6,987 nt of DNA from an uncultured Christensenellaceae bacterium (GCA_910588315.1 CAJUQF010000102.1:1-6987), one strand, 5' to 3'. Counted from the stretch's first letter, positions 1-5,476 are shown. The notes: a model not told the origin generated them from the letters alone. Made by a program: numbers and translations.

Positions 1-1161
1 ATTCCCGCCGTCGTCGTTTGCGGTTACCGTTATATCTCCGAACGCGAAAACGTTTTCTATCTCGTATGCGCCGTCGGGATCCGTAACTGCGGTATGCTCG
101 CCGTTAGCCGTTACGATTATTCCGGGTACCGCAGTGCCGCCCGATGTTACCGTGCCGCCTATGGTCGTTCTCGGCGCGGCTGTTTTTTCGATGATGGCGA
201 AATCGCGCGCGACAAGTCTATCGTCCGACGACACAAGCTCCGTGCTTTGCACCGACTTGACGGGTATATCGGAAACGTAATCTTCATACTCGCCGGTAAA
301 CTGCAACGTTACTACGTAATCGGCGTCGGAGTCGAGATGAGTAAACCAATAAACGCCGTCTTCATCCGTAACGCTGTAAGCCGTATAGTCTGATGAAACG
401 ATCTTAACCGTAACGCCCGAATATACGGTATCGCCGGCGCCGTATCTGCTCACTTCGCCCGTAACGGCGGAAGTATCGTCGATTACGGTAACGCTTACAT
501 AATACTCGATATTGCCGAGCGCAAGTTTTACTTTTACCGCGCTCGTGAATTGATTGCCCGATATTTTGATCTTGCCGTCCGCTATATCGACGGTCACTGC
601 ATCGGAAGTATACGTTGCGGTGGGCGCAAGCGACGTGTCACGCGCGGTGTATGCTATCTCGACGGATTTGCCGTACGCTACTGAAACGAGATACGGATCG
701 GACTCGGTTCCCGCGCCTTCGGTCATGCCTTCCAATGTAAATTCAGCATCGGGCTTTGCCGCGACCGTAACGTCTATGTATGATTTGACTTTGGCAGTCA
801 CCAGCGAAAGCTCCACTCTCGCGCTGCCTTGCGAAACTGCGGTTATATCGAGGTCGTTATCCGACAATACCGCCGTTACCGCACTTCCGGTTACGGATAC
901 CGCAGGTTTTTCGGAACTGCCTTTGACGACTATGTTCAAACGCTTTGTTCCGTCATAAGCCAAAGCAAGTTTATACGGATCGGACTCCGTGCCTTTGCCG
1001 GAATCGGCGCCCGTGACCGAAATCGTAACTGTCGGTTTCGACGAATCGCCCGGCTTATTGCCGTCAGAGTCGGAACACGCGAAACAAAATGCACATATCA
1101 AAACGACAAATATGCATAATGCTATATTCGCAAATCCCGACATTCTCCTTTTTTGTGTCAT
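1..1161 (-). CDS. Predicted surface lipoprotein with Ig-like and carboxypeptidase-regulatory-like domains (3' end outside window)
   Basis: The frame is open from the ATG at 1161 to the window edge, giving the first 387 residues and no stop. Residues 1-28 look like an export signal (K4 R5 R6, then a hydrophobic run at about 10-28), followed by C29 and a polar SDSDGN stretch typical of lipoproteins. The lipobox is imperfect because position -3 is Cys rather than Leu. Residues about 44-135 and 138-227 are two related beta-rich modules, each carrying GTESDPY near its start (57-63 and 151-157), so they arose by duplication. Residues about 233-288 and 334-387 resemble carboxypeptidase-regulatory-like beta-sandwiches, with the pattern G-x-V...TDxDGxY repeated. 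The protein is probably anchored outside the membrane; binding partner and C-terminal function cannot be seen. Start choice: GGAGGT lies just upstream, whereas the ATG at 1143 would leave almost no spacing after its GGAG. It is divergent from the AraC-type regulator at 1319. Confidence 0.8.
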   Translation of the reverse strand, partial: MTQKRRMSGFANIALCIFVVLICAFCFACSDSDGNKPGDSSKPTVTISVTGADSGKGTESDPYKLALAYDGTKRLNIVVKGSSEKPAVSVTGSAVTAVLSDNDLDITAVSQGSARVELSLVTAKVKSYIDVTVAAKPDAEFTLEGMTEGAGTESDPYLVSVAYGKSVEIAYTARDTSLAPTATYTSDAVTVDIADGKIKISGNQFTSAVKVKLALGNIEYYVSVTVIDDTSAVTGEVSRYGAGDTVYSGVTVKIVSSDYTAYSVTDEDGVYWFTHLDSDADYVVTLQFTGEYEDYVSDIPVKSVQSTELVSSDDRLVARDFAIIEKTAAPRTTIGGTVTSGGTAVPGIIVTANGEHTAVTDPDGAYEIENVFAFGDITVTANDDGGN

Positions 1162-1165
1162 ATTG

Positions 1166-1171
1166 ACCTCC
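1166..1171 (-). promoter_or_regulatory. Ribosome binding site of the lipoprotein gene
   Basis: GGAGGT on the minus strand ends 4 nt before the ATG at 1161. It is a full-strength Shine-Dalgarno match at short spacing. It favours 1161 over the in-frame ATG at 1143 and keeps the basic n-region of the signal peptide. Confidence 0.7.
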
Positions 1172-1190
1172 GATTTTTTGCCGCAATGTA

Positions 1191-1219
1191 TTGACAAATA
1201 ACATGTGCGGGGTTATAAT
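1191..1219 (+). promoter_or_regulatory. Consensus sigma-A promoter toward the AraC-family gene
   Basis: TTGACA (1191-1196), a 17-bp spacer and TATAAT (1214-1219) match the housekeeping consensus in every position. The predicted start is near 1226, leaving an untranslated leader of about 93 nt before the ATG at 1319. The -10 element sits directly beside the -10 of the opposing promoter (1221-1226), so both cannot be occupied by polymerase at once. Confidence 0.8.
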
Positions 1220-1232
1220 CAATATAACATGT
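1198..1232. promoter_or_regulatory. Candidate operator: 9-bp direct repeat flanking both -10 elements
   Basis: ATAACATGT occurs at 1198-1206 and again at 1224-1232, 26 bp apart. The first copy lies in the spacer of the rightward promoter; the second covers part of the leftward -10 and the predicted rightward start. Each copy contains the palindrome ACATGT. AraC-family proteins commonly bind direct repeats near promoters, so the adjacent regulator is the obvious candidate ligand. That link is inference. Confidence 0.5.
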
Positions 1233-1249
1233 TTTTTATTGCATATCAA
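1221..1249 (-). promoter_or_regulatory. Sigma-A-like promoter toward the lipoprotein gene
   Basis: On the minus strand TTGATA (1249-1244), a 17-bp spacer and TATATT (1226-1221) each match the consensus in five of six positions. The predicted start is near 1214, about 53 nt before the lipoprotein ATG. It overlaps the stronger plus-strand promoter. Confidence 0.6.
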
Positions 1250-1306
1250 TAGGAAAATGTAGCATATTTATAGACTTTTGTTGCAAAAATATCAGTATTG
1301 AAACAT

Positions 1307-1311
1307 AAGGA
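1307..1311 (+). promoter_or_regulatory. Ribosome binding site fixing the AraC-family start
   Basis: AAGGA is followed by 7 nt and then the ATG at 1319. The frame could open earlier at a TTG (1298), but no Shine-Dalgarno match precedes that codon and AAGGA would then lie inside the gene. The ATG is therefore preferred. Confidence 0.7.
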
Positions 1312-1318
1312 ATGTATC

Positions 1319-2104
1319 ATGGCTAAAAACAATCATCTCGCTTTTATTTTCGCCGGCGAAGAACAGCGCGCGCCGGGAAGTTTTTACGGACCGATAATGC
1401 GCAACGAATACGTATTGCACTATATATTGCGTGGCGAAGGATTCGTCAAATGCGGCGGCAAAACGATCAAAGTGAGCGAAGGTCAGTCTTTTATACTGTT
1501 CCCCAACGAACTCGCCAAGTATTATGCGGATATAGTCAATCCGTGGCATTATACTTGGGTCAATTTCGCCGGCGACGAGGCGGACAGTATCATCGCGCAA
1601 ACCGCGTTTTCACCGACCAACCGCGTCGCGCCGGCACGCCCGTTATACGAAGTCTATCCGCTGTACGAGGACGCGGTATCGGCATATTATATGCCGTCGG
1701 AACCGATGAAAAACGCCAAACTACACCTTCTTCTCGCACACTACACGCAGTTCTTTCCCGCCGATAAACAGGAAGTCGAAAAAAGCACGGCGGACGCAGT
1801 TATCGAGTTTATGCAAAATAACTACATGTTCGAAAACATGAATGTCGAAACGATCGCATCACGGCTCAACATTTCACGATCGCAGCTGTTTCGAATATGC
1901 AAAAACAGCCGCGGTTGTTCGCCCATTCAATACCTTACGGATCTGCGCATCAAACAGGCAATGATGTGGCTGGAAACGACCGATCATCCGGTAAGCAGCA
2001 TAGCCGGCTCGGTCGGCATTTCGGACGCGATGTATTTTTCGCGGTTATTCACAGAAAAAACCGGATTATCCCCCACCGAGTATCGCAAGAAATTCAGAAA
2101 CTGA
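1319..2104 (+). CDS. AraC-family transcriptional regulator (cupin sensor plus C-terminal double HTH)
   Basis: This 261-residue protein has the usual AraC/XylS size and layout. Residues about 1-100 look like the cupin-type ligand-sensing domain: YILRGEG at 35-41, a glycine turn at 54-56 followed by FILFPN (58-63), and PWHYTWVNFAG (75-85), a signature common in Bacillota AraC proteins. Residues about 155-261 form the DNA-binding domain: a first helix-turn-helix around 176-196 (IASRLNISRSQLFR), the connecting segment SPIQYLTDLRIKQAMMWL (201-218), and a second helix-turn-helix around 225-247 ending in GLSPTEYRKKF (249-259). The family usually controls carbohydrate or surface functions, and the cupin often binds a sugar; the ligand here is unknown. 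It is divergent from the lipoprotein gene, with overlapping promoters between them, suggesting control of that gene and of itself. No clear intrinsic terminator follows; the hairpin array begins about 55 bp downstream. Confidence 0.93.
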   Translation: MAKNNHLAFIFAGEEQRAPGSFYGPIMRNEYVLHYILRGEGFVKCGGKTIKVSEGQSFILFPNELAKYYADIVNPWHYTWVNFAGDEADSIIAQTAFSPTNRVAPARPLYEVYPLYEDAVSAYYMPSEPMKNAKLHLLLAHYTQFFPADKQEVEKSTADAVIEFMQNNYMFENMNVETIASRLNISRSQLFRICKNSRGCSPIQYLTDLRIKQAMMWLETTDHPVSSIAGSVGISDAMYFSRLFTEKTGLSPTEYRKKFRN

Positions 2105-2168
2105 CGAAAACGGTACAACAAAATTAAGATGCACCCAAAAGTTTGGATCGAGAATTTTAGTTGTATAA

Positions 2169-2254
2169 TTCGCAGGTCGGTCCCATGCTTGCCGTTGCTT
2201 TAATTATTGCGTTTCAACACACGGAGCGCAACGAGGTCTAAAGCTCCCTACGAA
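2169..2254. repeat. Paired hairpin element 1 (degenerate)
   Basis: The left hairpin is eroded: GCAG replaces GTAG and the arms GGTCGG/TTGCCG barely pair. The right half keeps GGAGC (2223-2227), GCTCC (2243-2247) and CTACGAA (2248-2254), but its inner part is longer and differs from the other copies. It looks like the oldest or most decayed unit. Confidence 0.6.
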
Positions 2255-2348
2255 GATCGATTCTATTATTATTTTCCATTGGAACATCGTAACGGTTATA
2301 TTGCGTTTTATTTTTCTTTACCTATCGTAAAGCATTTATATTGTGCAA

Positions 2349-2435
2349 TTCGTAGGGCGGTCAGACCCTTGACCGCCGTTTCTCGGATTATTGCCTTGCC
2401 ATAAGCGGAGCGCATGGGTCTGCGTTCCCTACAAA
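2349..2435. repeat. Paired hairpin element 2
   Basis: Hairpin A: GTAG (2352-2355), stem GGCGGTCA (2356-2363), loop GACCCT, stem TGACCGCC (2370-2377), perfectly paired. Hairpin B: GGAGCGCA (2407-2414), loop TGGGTC, TGCGTTCC (2421-2428) with one G-T wobble, then CTAC. The element is 87 bp with near-perfect 9-bp outer inverted ends (TTCGTAGGG, CCCTACAAA). Confidence 0.8.
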
Positions 2436-2534
2436 CATCGATTCGATTTGTTATTTTCCGTTGATACATCGTTACGGTTTACGGTATATCACTCTTTATC
2501 TCTTTACCTATCGTAAAGCATTTACATTGTTCAA

Positions 2535-2616
2535 TTCGAAAGTCGATACCTTGCCTGCCGGTTCTCGGATTATTGCTTTACACACACGGAACGCATGGGT
2601 CTGCGTTCCCTACGAA
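2535..2616. repeat. Paired hairpin element 3 (left hairpin broken)
   Basis: The 5' arm and GTAG foot of hairpin A have mutated, while the 3' arm TTGCCTGCCG (2551-2560) is intact. Hairpin B is perfect: GGAACGCA (2588-2595), loop TGGGTC, TGCGTTCC (2602-2609), CTACGAA. Confidence 0.75.
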
Positions 2617-2714
2617 AGTCGGGTCTGTTGTTATCTTCCGTTGGAACATCGTTACGGTTTACGGTATATCACTCTATGTTTCTTTACATACCGCAAAGCA
2701 TTTATATTGTGTAA

Positions 2715-2801
2715 TTCGTAGGGCAGGCAGACCCTTGCCTGCCGTTTCTCGTATTATTGCGTTTCCACACACGGAGCGCAAGGGTCTGCGCTCCCTACGA
2801 A
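2715..2801. repeat. Paired hairpin element 4 (best preserved)
   Basis: This 87-bp element has perfect 9-bp outer inverted ends, TTCGTAGGG and CCCTACGAA. Hairpin A is GTAG, GGCAGGCA (2722-2729), loop GACCCT, TGCCTGCC (2736-2743). Hairpin B is GGAGCGCA (2773-2780), loop AGGGTC, TGCGCTCC (2787-2794), CTAC. The two loops are exact reverse complements, so B read on the minus strand is the same module as A with a different stem. Confidence 0.85.
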
Positions 2802-2895
2802 CTTCTTTCTGTTATTGCTTTACAAGAAAGTGTAGATACAATATAATATCAACAATAAATTCCTTTTCATATCGTAACGAAATTTCATTGCACAA

Positions 2896-2926
2896 TTCGT
2901 AGGGAACGACGCCTCGGCGTTCCGTT
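2896..2926. repeat. Single hairpin element 5 (different stem and loop)
   Basis: TTCGTAG is followed by GGAACG (2903-2908) and CGTTCC (2918-2923), with further pairing inside after one mismatch, or alternatively ACGCC-TC-GGCGT. The GACCCT loop is absent. It lies only 60 bp before element 6 and lacks a B partner. Confidence 0.65.
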
Positions 2927-2955
2927 TGTTACCGTAAAGCATTTTTGTTGTGTAA

Positions 2956-2985
2956 TTCGTAGGGCAGGCAGACCCTTGCCTGCCG
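2956..2985. repeat. Single hairpin element 6, just past the 3' end of the hydrolase gene
   Basis: GTAG (2959-2962), GGCAGGCA (2963-2970), loop GACCCT, TGCCTGCC (2977-2984); the hairpin is identical to hairpin A of element 4. It lies about 20 nt beyond the stop of the minus-strand hydrolase gene. On that strand it is followed by CTACGAATT, not a T-tract, so it is not a standard intrinsic terminator, though it could protect the mRNA 3' end. Confidence 0.7.
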
Positions 2986-3004
2986 TTGCTTTATTTATCA
3001 ATAA

Positions 3005-3820
3005 TCAAAATTCGAGTTCCATACCGTCATACGCCGCAATGTATCCGTACTGCGATGCGGCGCGCACTATGTCGTTATGCGTGGCTTTTCCGTTATGCGA
3101 AAAGTGATTCAGCACTACGGTAGTCAGCTCGTCGATTATGCCCATCTCACGCATTTTTCTCACGACCTCTATACATGTATCCAAGCATAAATGTCCGTTG
3201 CGCCAACCCTCCGCGAGCGCGCCGGTGCAGTCGAGCGATATCATATCGAGCCGACCGAAATCCTTCAATGCGTCGTAAACGCCGTCGACGGGCATACCCG
3301 TGTCGTGAGCATAAAGCATGCTCTTACCGTCTTTTTTTATGGCATAAATGAGCGGAGTGGTCTCCGGCGCATGATTCGCCGGCAACGGTAATACTTCATA
3401 TCCACCTGCGATAAACTTTTGATACGGACGAACGAGATTGACCGACGCGTGCTTGTACATATTTTTGCATTCCGCGAACGCCTTGCTTATCATGTTATAT
3501 CCCGCCTTGCCGCTGTAATAATCGACGTGCGTCGCCTTTTCCGAATACTGCGTAACGCACATATCGTCGACATTCAAATGGTCGCAGTGACTGTGCGTTA
3601 TAAGACAGGTAGTAATCTTATCCCAATCCGTATTGTAACGCAAAAAATGCGAGACGGTATCACCGTTGAAGTCTATCAGCAATTCGTCGTTTACGAGCGC
3701 TTGAGAGCGCGTGCGCACGCTCTTTCCTCCGAGTTCACGGGAACGTCTGCATGTGTCGCATTTGCAAAACGGGACCGGCATGGCATCGTATGCCGCAGTA
3801 CCCATGTAAAAGATCTTCAT
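3005..3820 (-). CDS. PhnP-like metallo-beta-lactamase-fold hydrolase
   Basis: This 271-residue protein carries the full metal-site set of the metallo-beta-lactamase superfamily: H76-x-H78-x-D80-H81, H150 (in ANHAPE), D173 (in AHDTG) and H239 (in NHFSH). Near the N-terminus are C19, C21 and C24, and H242 lies three residues after H239. From memory, E. coli PhnP has the same layout: two catalytic metals plus an extra zinc held by three cysteines and a histidine. PhnP is a cyclic ribose phosphate phosphodiesterase of the phosphonate pathway. No phn genes are seen here, so the substrate is unknown and could be another phosphodiester. There is no signal peptide, so it is probably cytoplasmic. Upstream GGTGG is a modest ribosome binding site. 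The gene has its own promoter and follows sigE by 70 bp. Confidence 0.88.
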   Translation of the reverse strand: MKIFYMGTAAYDAMPVPFCKCDTCRRSRELGGKSVRTRSQALVNDELLIDFNGDTVSHFLRYNTDWDKITTCLITHSHCDHLNVDDMCVTQYSEKATHVDYYSGKAGYNMISKAFAECKNMYKHASVNLVRPYQKFIAGGYEVLPLPANHAPETTPLIYAIKKDGKSMLYAHDTGMPVDGVYDALKDFGRLDMISLDCTGALAEGWRNGHLCLDTCIEVVRKMREMGIIDELTTVVLNHFSHNGKATHNDIVRAASQYGYIAAYDGMELEF

Positions 3821-3852
3821 TTTTCCACCGCCGTAATGATATTATCGAATAT

Positions 3853-3881
3853 ATTATATCATCGCACGATGGAATTGTAAA
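3853..3881 (-). promoter_or_regulatory. Sigma-A promoter of the PhnP-like hydrolase gene
   Basis: On the minus strand TTTACA (3881-3876), a 17-bp spacer and TATAAT (3858-3853) match the consensus in eleven of twelve positions. The predicted start is near 3846, about 25 nt before the ATG. It begins 10 bp after the sigE stop codon, so the hydrolase can be expressed independently of sporulation. I see no terminator between sigE and this promoter, so read-through from sigE is also possible. Confidence 0.75.
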
Positions 3882-3890
3882 CCGATTTGA

Positions 3891-4604
3891 CTAAATCTGC
3901 AGCGCTTTACTTATATCCCTTTTCAGTCTGTAAATTATCTTTTTCTCGAGACGGGATATGTACGACTGCGATATACCGAGAAGATCCGCTACTTCCTTTT
4001 GCGTTTTTTCGTTCGCACCGCCCAATCCGAAACGCATCTGCATTATCACTCGTTCGCGCTTGTTAAGCCGCAACAACGCCTCGTTCAGCAGTTTGCATTC
4101 GGCTTCGCTTTCCAATTCTTTATAGACTTCGTCGGGATCGGTGCCGAGTATATCCGCCATAACGAGTTCATTGCCGTCGGCATCGACATTGAGCGGTTCA
4201 TCGAGCGAAACTTCCGCGCGCAAACGCACAACCCGTCTTAAGTGCATCAGTATCTCGTTTTCTATGCACCGCGACGCGTATGTCGCAAGCTTGATATTCT
4301 TGTCGGAATCGAACGAGTTTACCGCTTTTATAAGCCCTACGGTCCCGATAGATATAAGATCTTCTACATCGACGCCGGTATTGTCGAACTTACGCGCGAT
4401 ATACACGACAAGTCTGAGATTATGCTCGATAAGCAATGCCTTGACTGCCGGGTCGGTTTTCAAACGCGCGATCGCCTCCGCCTCTTCCGCCTTATCGAGC
4501 GGATGCGGCAGTCCTTCGCCGGACGTTATATATTCGAGATCGACGTCCTTCGATTTGAACGCACTCTTTATAGCTTGAAGCACCTTTTCGAAAATCGTAA
4601 TCAT
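3891..4604 (-). CDS. sigE: Sporulation sigma factor sigma-E precursor
   Basis: The 237-residue protein is a sigma-70 family factor very close to Bacillus subtilis sigma-E. Region 2 is clear: NLRLVVYIARKF (62-73), VEDLISIGTVGLIKAV (80-95), KLATYASRCIENEIL (105-119). Region 4 ends in a helix-turn-helix at about 199-226 (EKTQKEVADLLGISQSYISR). Sigma-E takes over mother-cell transcription after asymmetric septation. The N-terminus has a short pro-sequence, residues about 1-24, with an amphipathic stretch (IFEKVLQAIKSAFKSK). By alignment with the B. subtilis processing site, SpoIIGA should cut near Y25, before GLPHPL (31-36). The pro-sequence is a few residues shorter than in B. subtilis. The gene lies 12 bp after spoIIGA. 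Unlike in B. subtilis, sigG does not follow. Confidence 0.96.
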   Translation of the reverse strand: MITIFEKVLQAIKSAFKSKDVDLEYITSGEGLPHPLDKAEEAEAIARLKTDPAVKALLIEHNLRLVVYIARKFDNTGVDVEDLISIGTVGLIKAVNSFDSDKNIKLATYASRCIENEILMHLRRVVRLRAEVSLDEPLNVDADGNELVMADILGTDPDEVYKELESEAECKLLNEALLRLNKRERVIMQMRFGLGGANEKTQKEVADLLGISQSYISRLEKKIIYRLKRDISKALQI

Positions 4605-4611
4605 ATACCGT

Positions 4612-4618
4612 CTCCTTT
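4612..4618 (-). promoter_or_regulatory. sigE ribosome binding site overlapping the spoIIGA stop codon
   Basis: AAAGGAG on the minus strand sits 7 nt before the sigE ATG, and its first bases are part of the TAA that ends spoIIGA (4619-4617). Ribosomes finishing spoIIGA would be placed at the sigE start, suggesting translational coupling of the protease and its substrate. Confidence 0.75.
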
Positions 4619-5441
4619 ATAATTCTGCCATGATCGCGGGGCATAAAAGCATTTCGTGCGTGCCCGAGAACCTTTTGCCGCCTTGTGCTATCAAGCCTAC
4701 CATTGCATTTATTTTATGTTCGTGCCTGTCCGAATAGACCGTTATGCTCGTCGGCTCTATGATATAAATTTCGGTACTGCCTGCCGGAGTCGTTATTCGT
4801 TTTTTGCGCAGCGACGGCAATATCCCGGCAAACTTTACGGCGGACGCACCGTCCAAACGCTCTGTAAAGTTGGATATGTCCGTTATGATCACAGGCAGTC
4901 CCGTTTTGTCGTCGTACACACAATTCCCGGTGTCCAAAAACGCATTGAACGTCATCGCCACTCCGAATACGTCTACGCGCGTGCCGTATTCATACGGCGC
5001 TCTCGCCCGCGCGAGCCGCGTACGCTTTATGCAAAATCTTATACAGTAATACCCTGCCGCGCCGCACCCAAGTACAAGGAACAGCGGATATTCTCGCGTG
5101 AATCTATCCGCGCCGCTTATACCGTAAAATATCGAGCCTACGGCATAGCTCGCGCCGCCGAATGCAAACGTGCAGCCGAGAAACATAACGCTCATTACAC
5201 AGGCACGCGGCTGTTTGTAAAACATGATCACGCAAAGTACCGCGTACAGCGCAGCTTTTACCGACAGCGAAACACCGAGTCCGCTCGGCAGGAACGGATA
5301 GAATATCGCAACTACGGTACCGAGCGCCGCCGCGATCGATATTCGGACGACGCTCGGCTTGTTATGCGCTATTCGCATCGCCGCCGCGCCCGCCAGATAC
5401 GTGAGCAAAAAGTTATCCAATATGACGAACTCTATGTACAT
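4617..5441 (-). CDS. spoIIGA: Sigma-E processing peptidase SpoIIGA
   Basis: The 274-residue protein starts MYIEFVILDNFLLTYLAG, matching the usual clostridial SpoIIGA start. The N-terminal half (about 1-138) is hydrophobic with roughly five membrane segments. The C-terminal half is soluble and protease-like: FLDTGN at 168-173, with D170 as the expected catalytic aspartate, followed by the family pattern TGLPVIITD (180-188). The C-terminus FSGTHEMLLCP also fits the family. SpoIIGA sits in the sporulation septum and removes the sigma-E pro-sequence when signalled from the forespore by SpoIIR. Its place directly before sigE confirms the call. It is somewhat shorter than the B. subtilis protein (about 309 residues). 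An in-frame TAA four codons upstream rules out a longer form. The ribosome binding site is weak (only TAGGC next to the ATG), so translation may be poor or leaderless. A long hairpin upstream separates it from ftsZ. Confidence 0.94.
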   Translation of the reverse strand: MYIEFVILDNFLLTYLAGAAAMRIAHNKPSVVRISIAAALGTVVAIFYPFLPSGLGVSLSVKAALYAVLCVIMFYKQPRACVMSVMFLGCTFAFGGASYAVGSIFYGISGADRFTREYPLFLVLGCGAAGYYCIRFCIKRTRLARARAPYEYGTRVDVFGVAMTFNAFLDTGNCVYDDKTGLPVIITDISNFTERLDGASAVKFAGILPSLRKKRITTPAGSTEIYIIEPTSITVYSDRHEHKINAMVGLIAQGGKRFSGTHEMLLCPAIMAEL

Positions 5442-5447
5442 GCCTAC

Positions 5448-5476
5448 ATTTTAGCAGACCGGATGCGCATTGTCTT
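5448..5476 (-). promoter_or_regulatory. Candidate spoIIGA promoter giving a leaderless start
   Basis: On the minus strand AAGACA (5476-5471), a 17-bp spacer and TAAAAT (5453-5448, preceded by TGC) form a moderate sigma-A match. The predicted start falls on or next to the A of the spoIIGA ATG (5441). An alternative further upstream is TTGACA (5532-5527), 18 bp, TAAAAA (5508-5503). I cannot decide between them from sequence. Confidence 0.4.

Larger units (their letters stand above)
2160..2990. repeat. Degenerate tandem array of REP/BIME-like hairpin elements
   Basis: This array fills almost all of the 900-bp gap between two converging genes. A lead-in of the form (a/g)TTG-N-N-N-AATTCG (TATAATTCG in the first copy) recurs at 2160, 2340, 2526, 2706, 2887 and 2947, giving spacings of 180, 186, 180, 181 and 60 bp. 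Each full unit has hairpin A (GTAG plus an 8-bp stem), then about 51 bp further on an inverted hairpin B ending in CTAC, then a spacer of about 95 bp. The spacer is well conserved between units 2 and 3 (ACATCGTTACGGTTTACGG) and ends in a third small hairpin, CTTTAC-CTATC-GTAAAG, at 2316-2332 and 2502-2518. Unit 4's spacer has diverged. No protein-coding gene is credible here. A GTAG foot, paired inverted hairpins and an intergenic site at the ends of converging genes are REP/BIME traits, but membership of that family is inference. Confidence 0.85.

Noticed and set aside
554..1119. Plus-strand open frames at 554-958 and 829-1119
   Set aside because: They are antisense to the lipoprotein gene, whose signal peptide, repeated modules and ribosome binding site are coherent on the minus strand.
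2134..2145. Small inverted repeat CCAAA-AG-TTTGG after the AraC-type gene, considered as a terminator
   Set aside because: The stem is only 5 bp and AT-rich with no T-tract directly after it.
2105..2170. TATAAT at 2164-2169, considered as a promoter
   Set aside because: No acceptable -35 lies at the right distance and it is a variant of the recurring repeat lead-in, with no gene downstream on that strand.
2461..2902. Overlapping plus-strand open frames of 86 and 109 codons within the array
   Set aside because: They run through the tandem hairpin units, repeat the same peptide because the DNA repeats, and lack credible ribosome binding sites. They are by-products of the repeats.
2160..2990. 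CRISPR array
   Set aside because: Repeats are about 181 bp apart with conserved spacers and decayed copies. CRISPR has short identical repeats with unique spacers of about 30-40 bp, and no cas genes are present.
4383..4389. A second exact TGTCGAA (0A box core)
   Set aside because: It lies within sigE and simply encodes the Phe-Asp-Asn of a conserved region, so it is a chance match.
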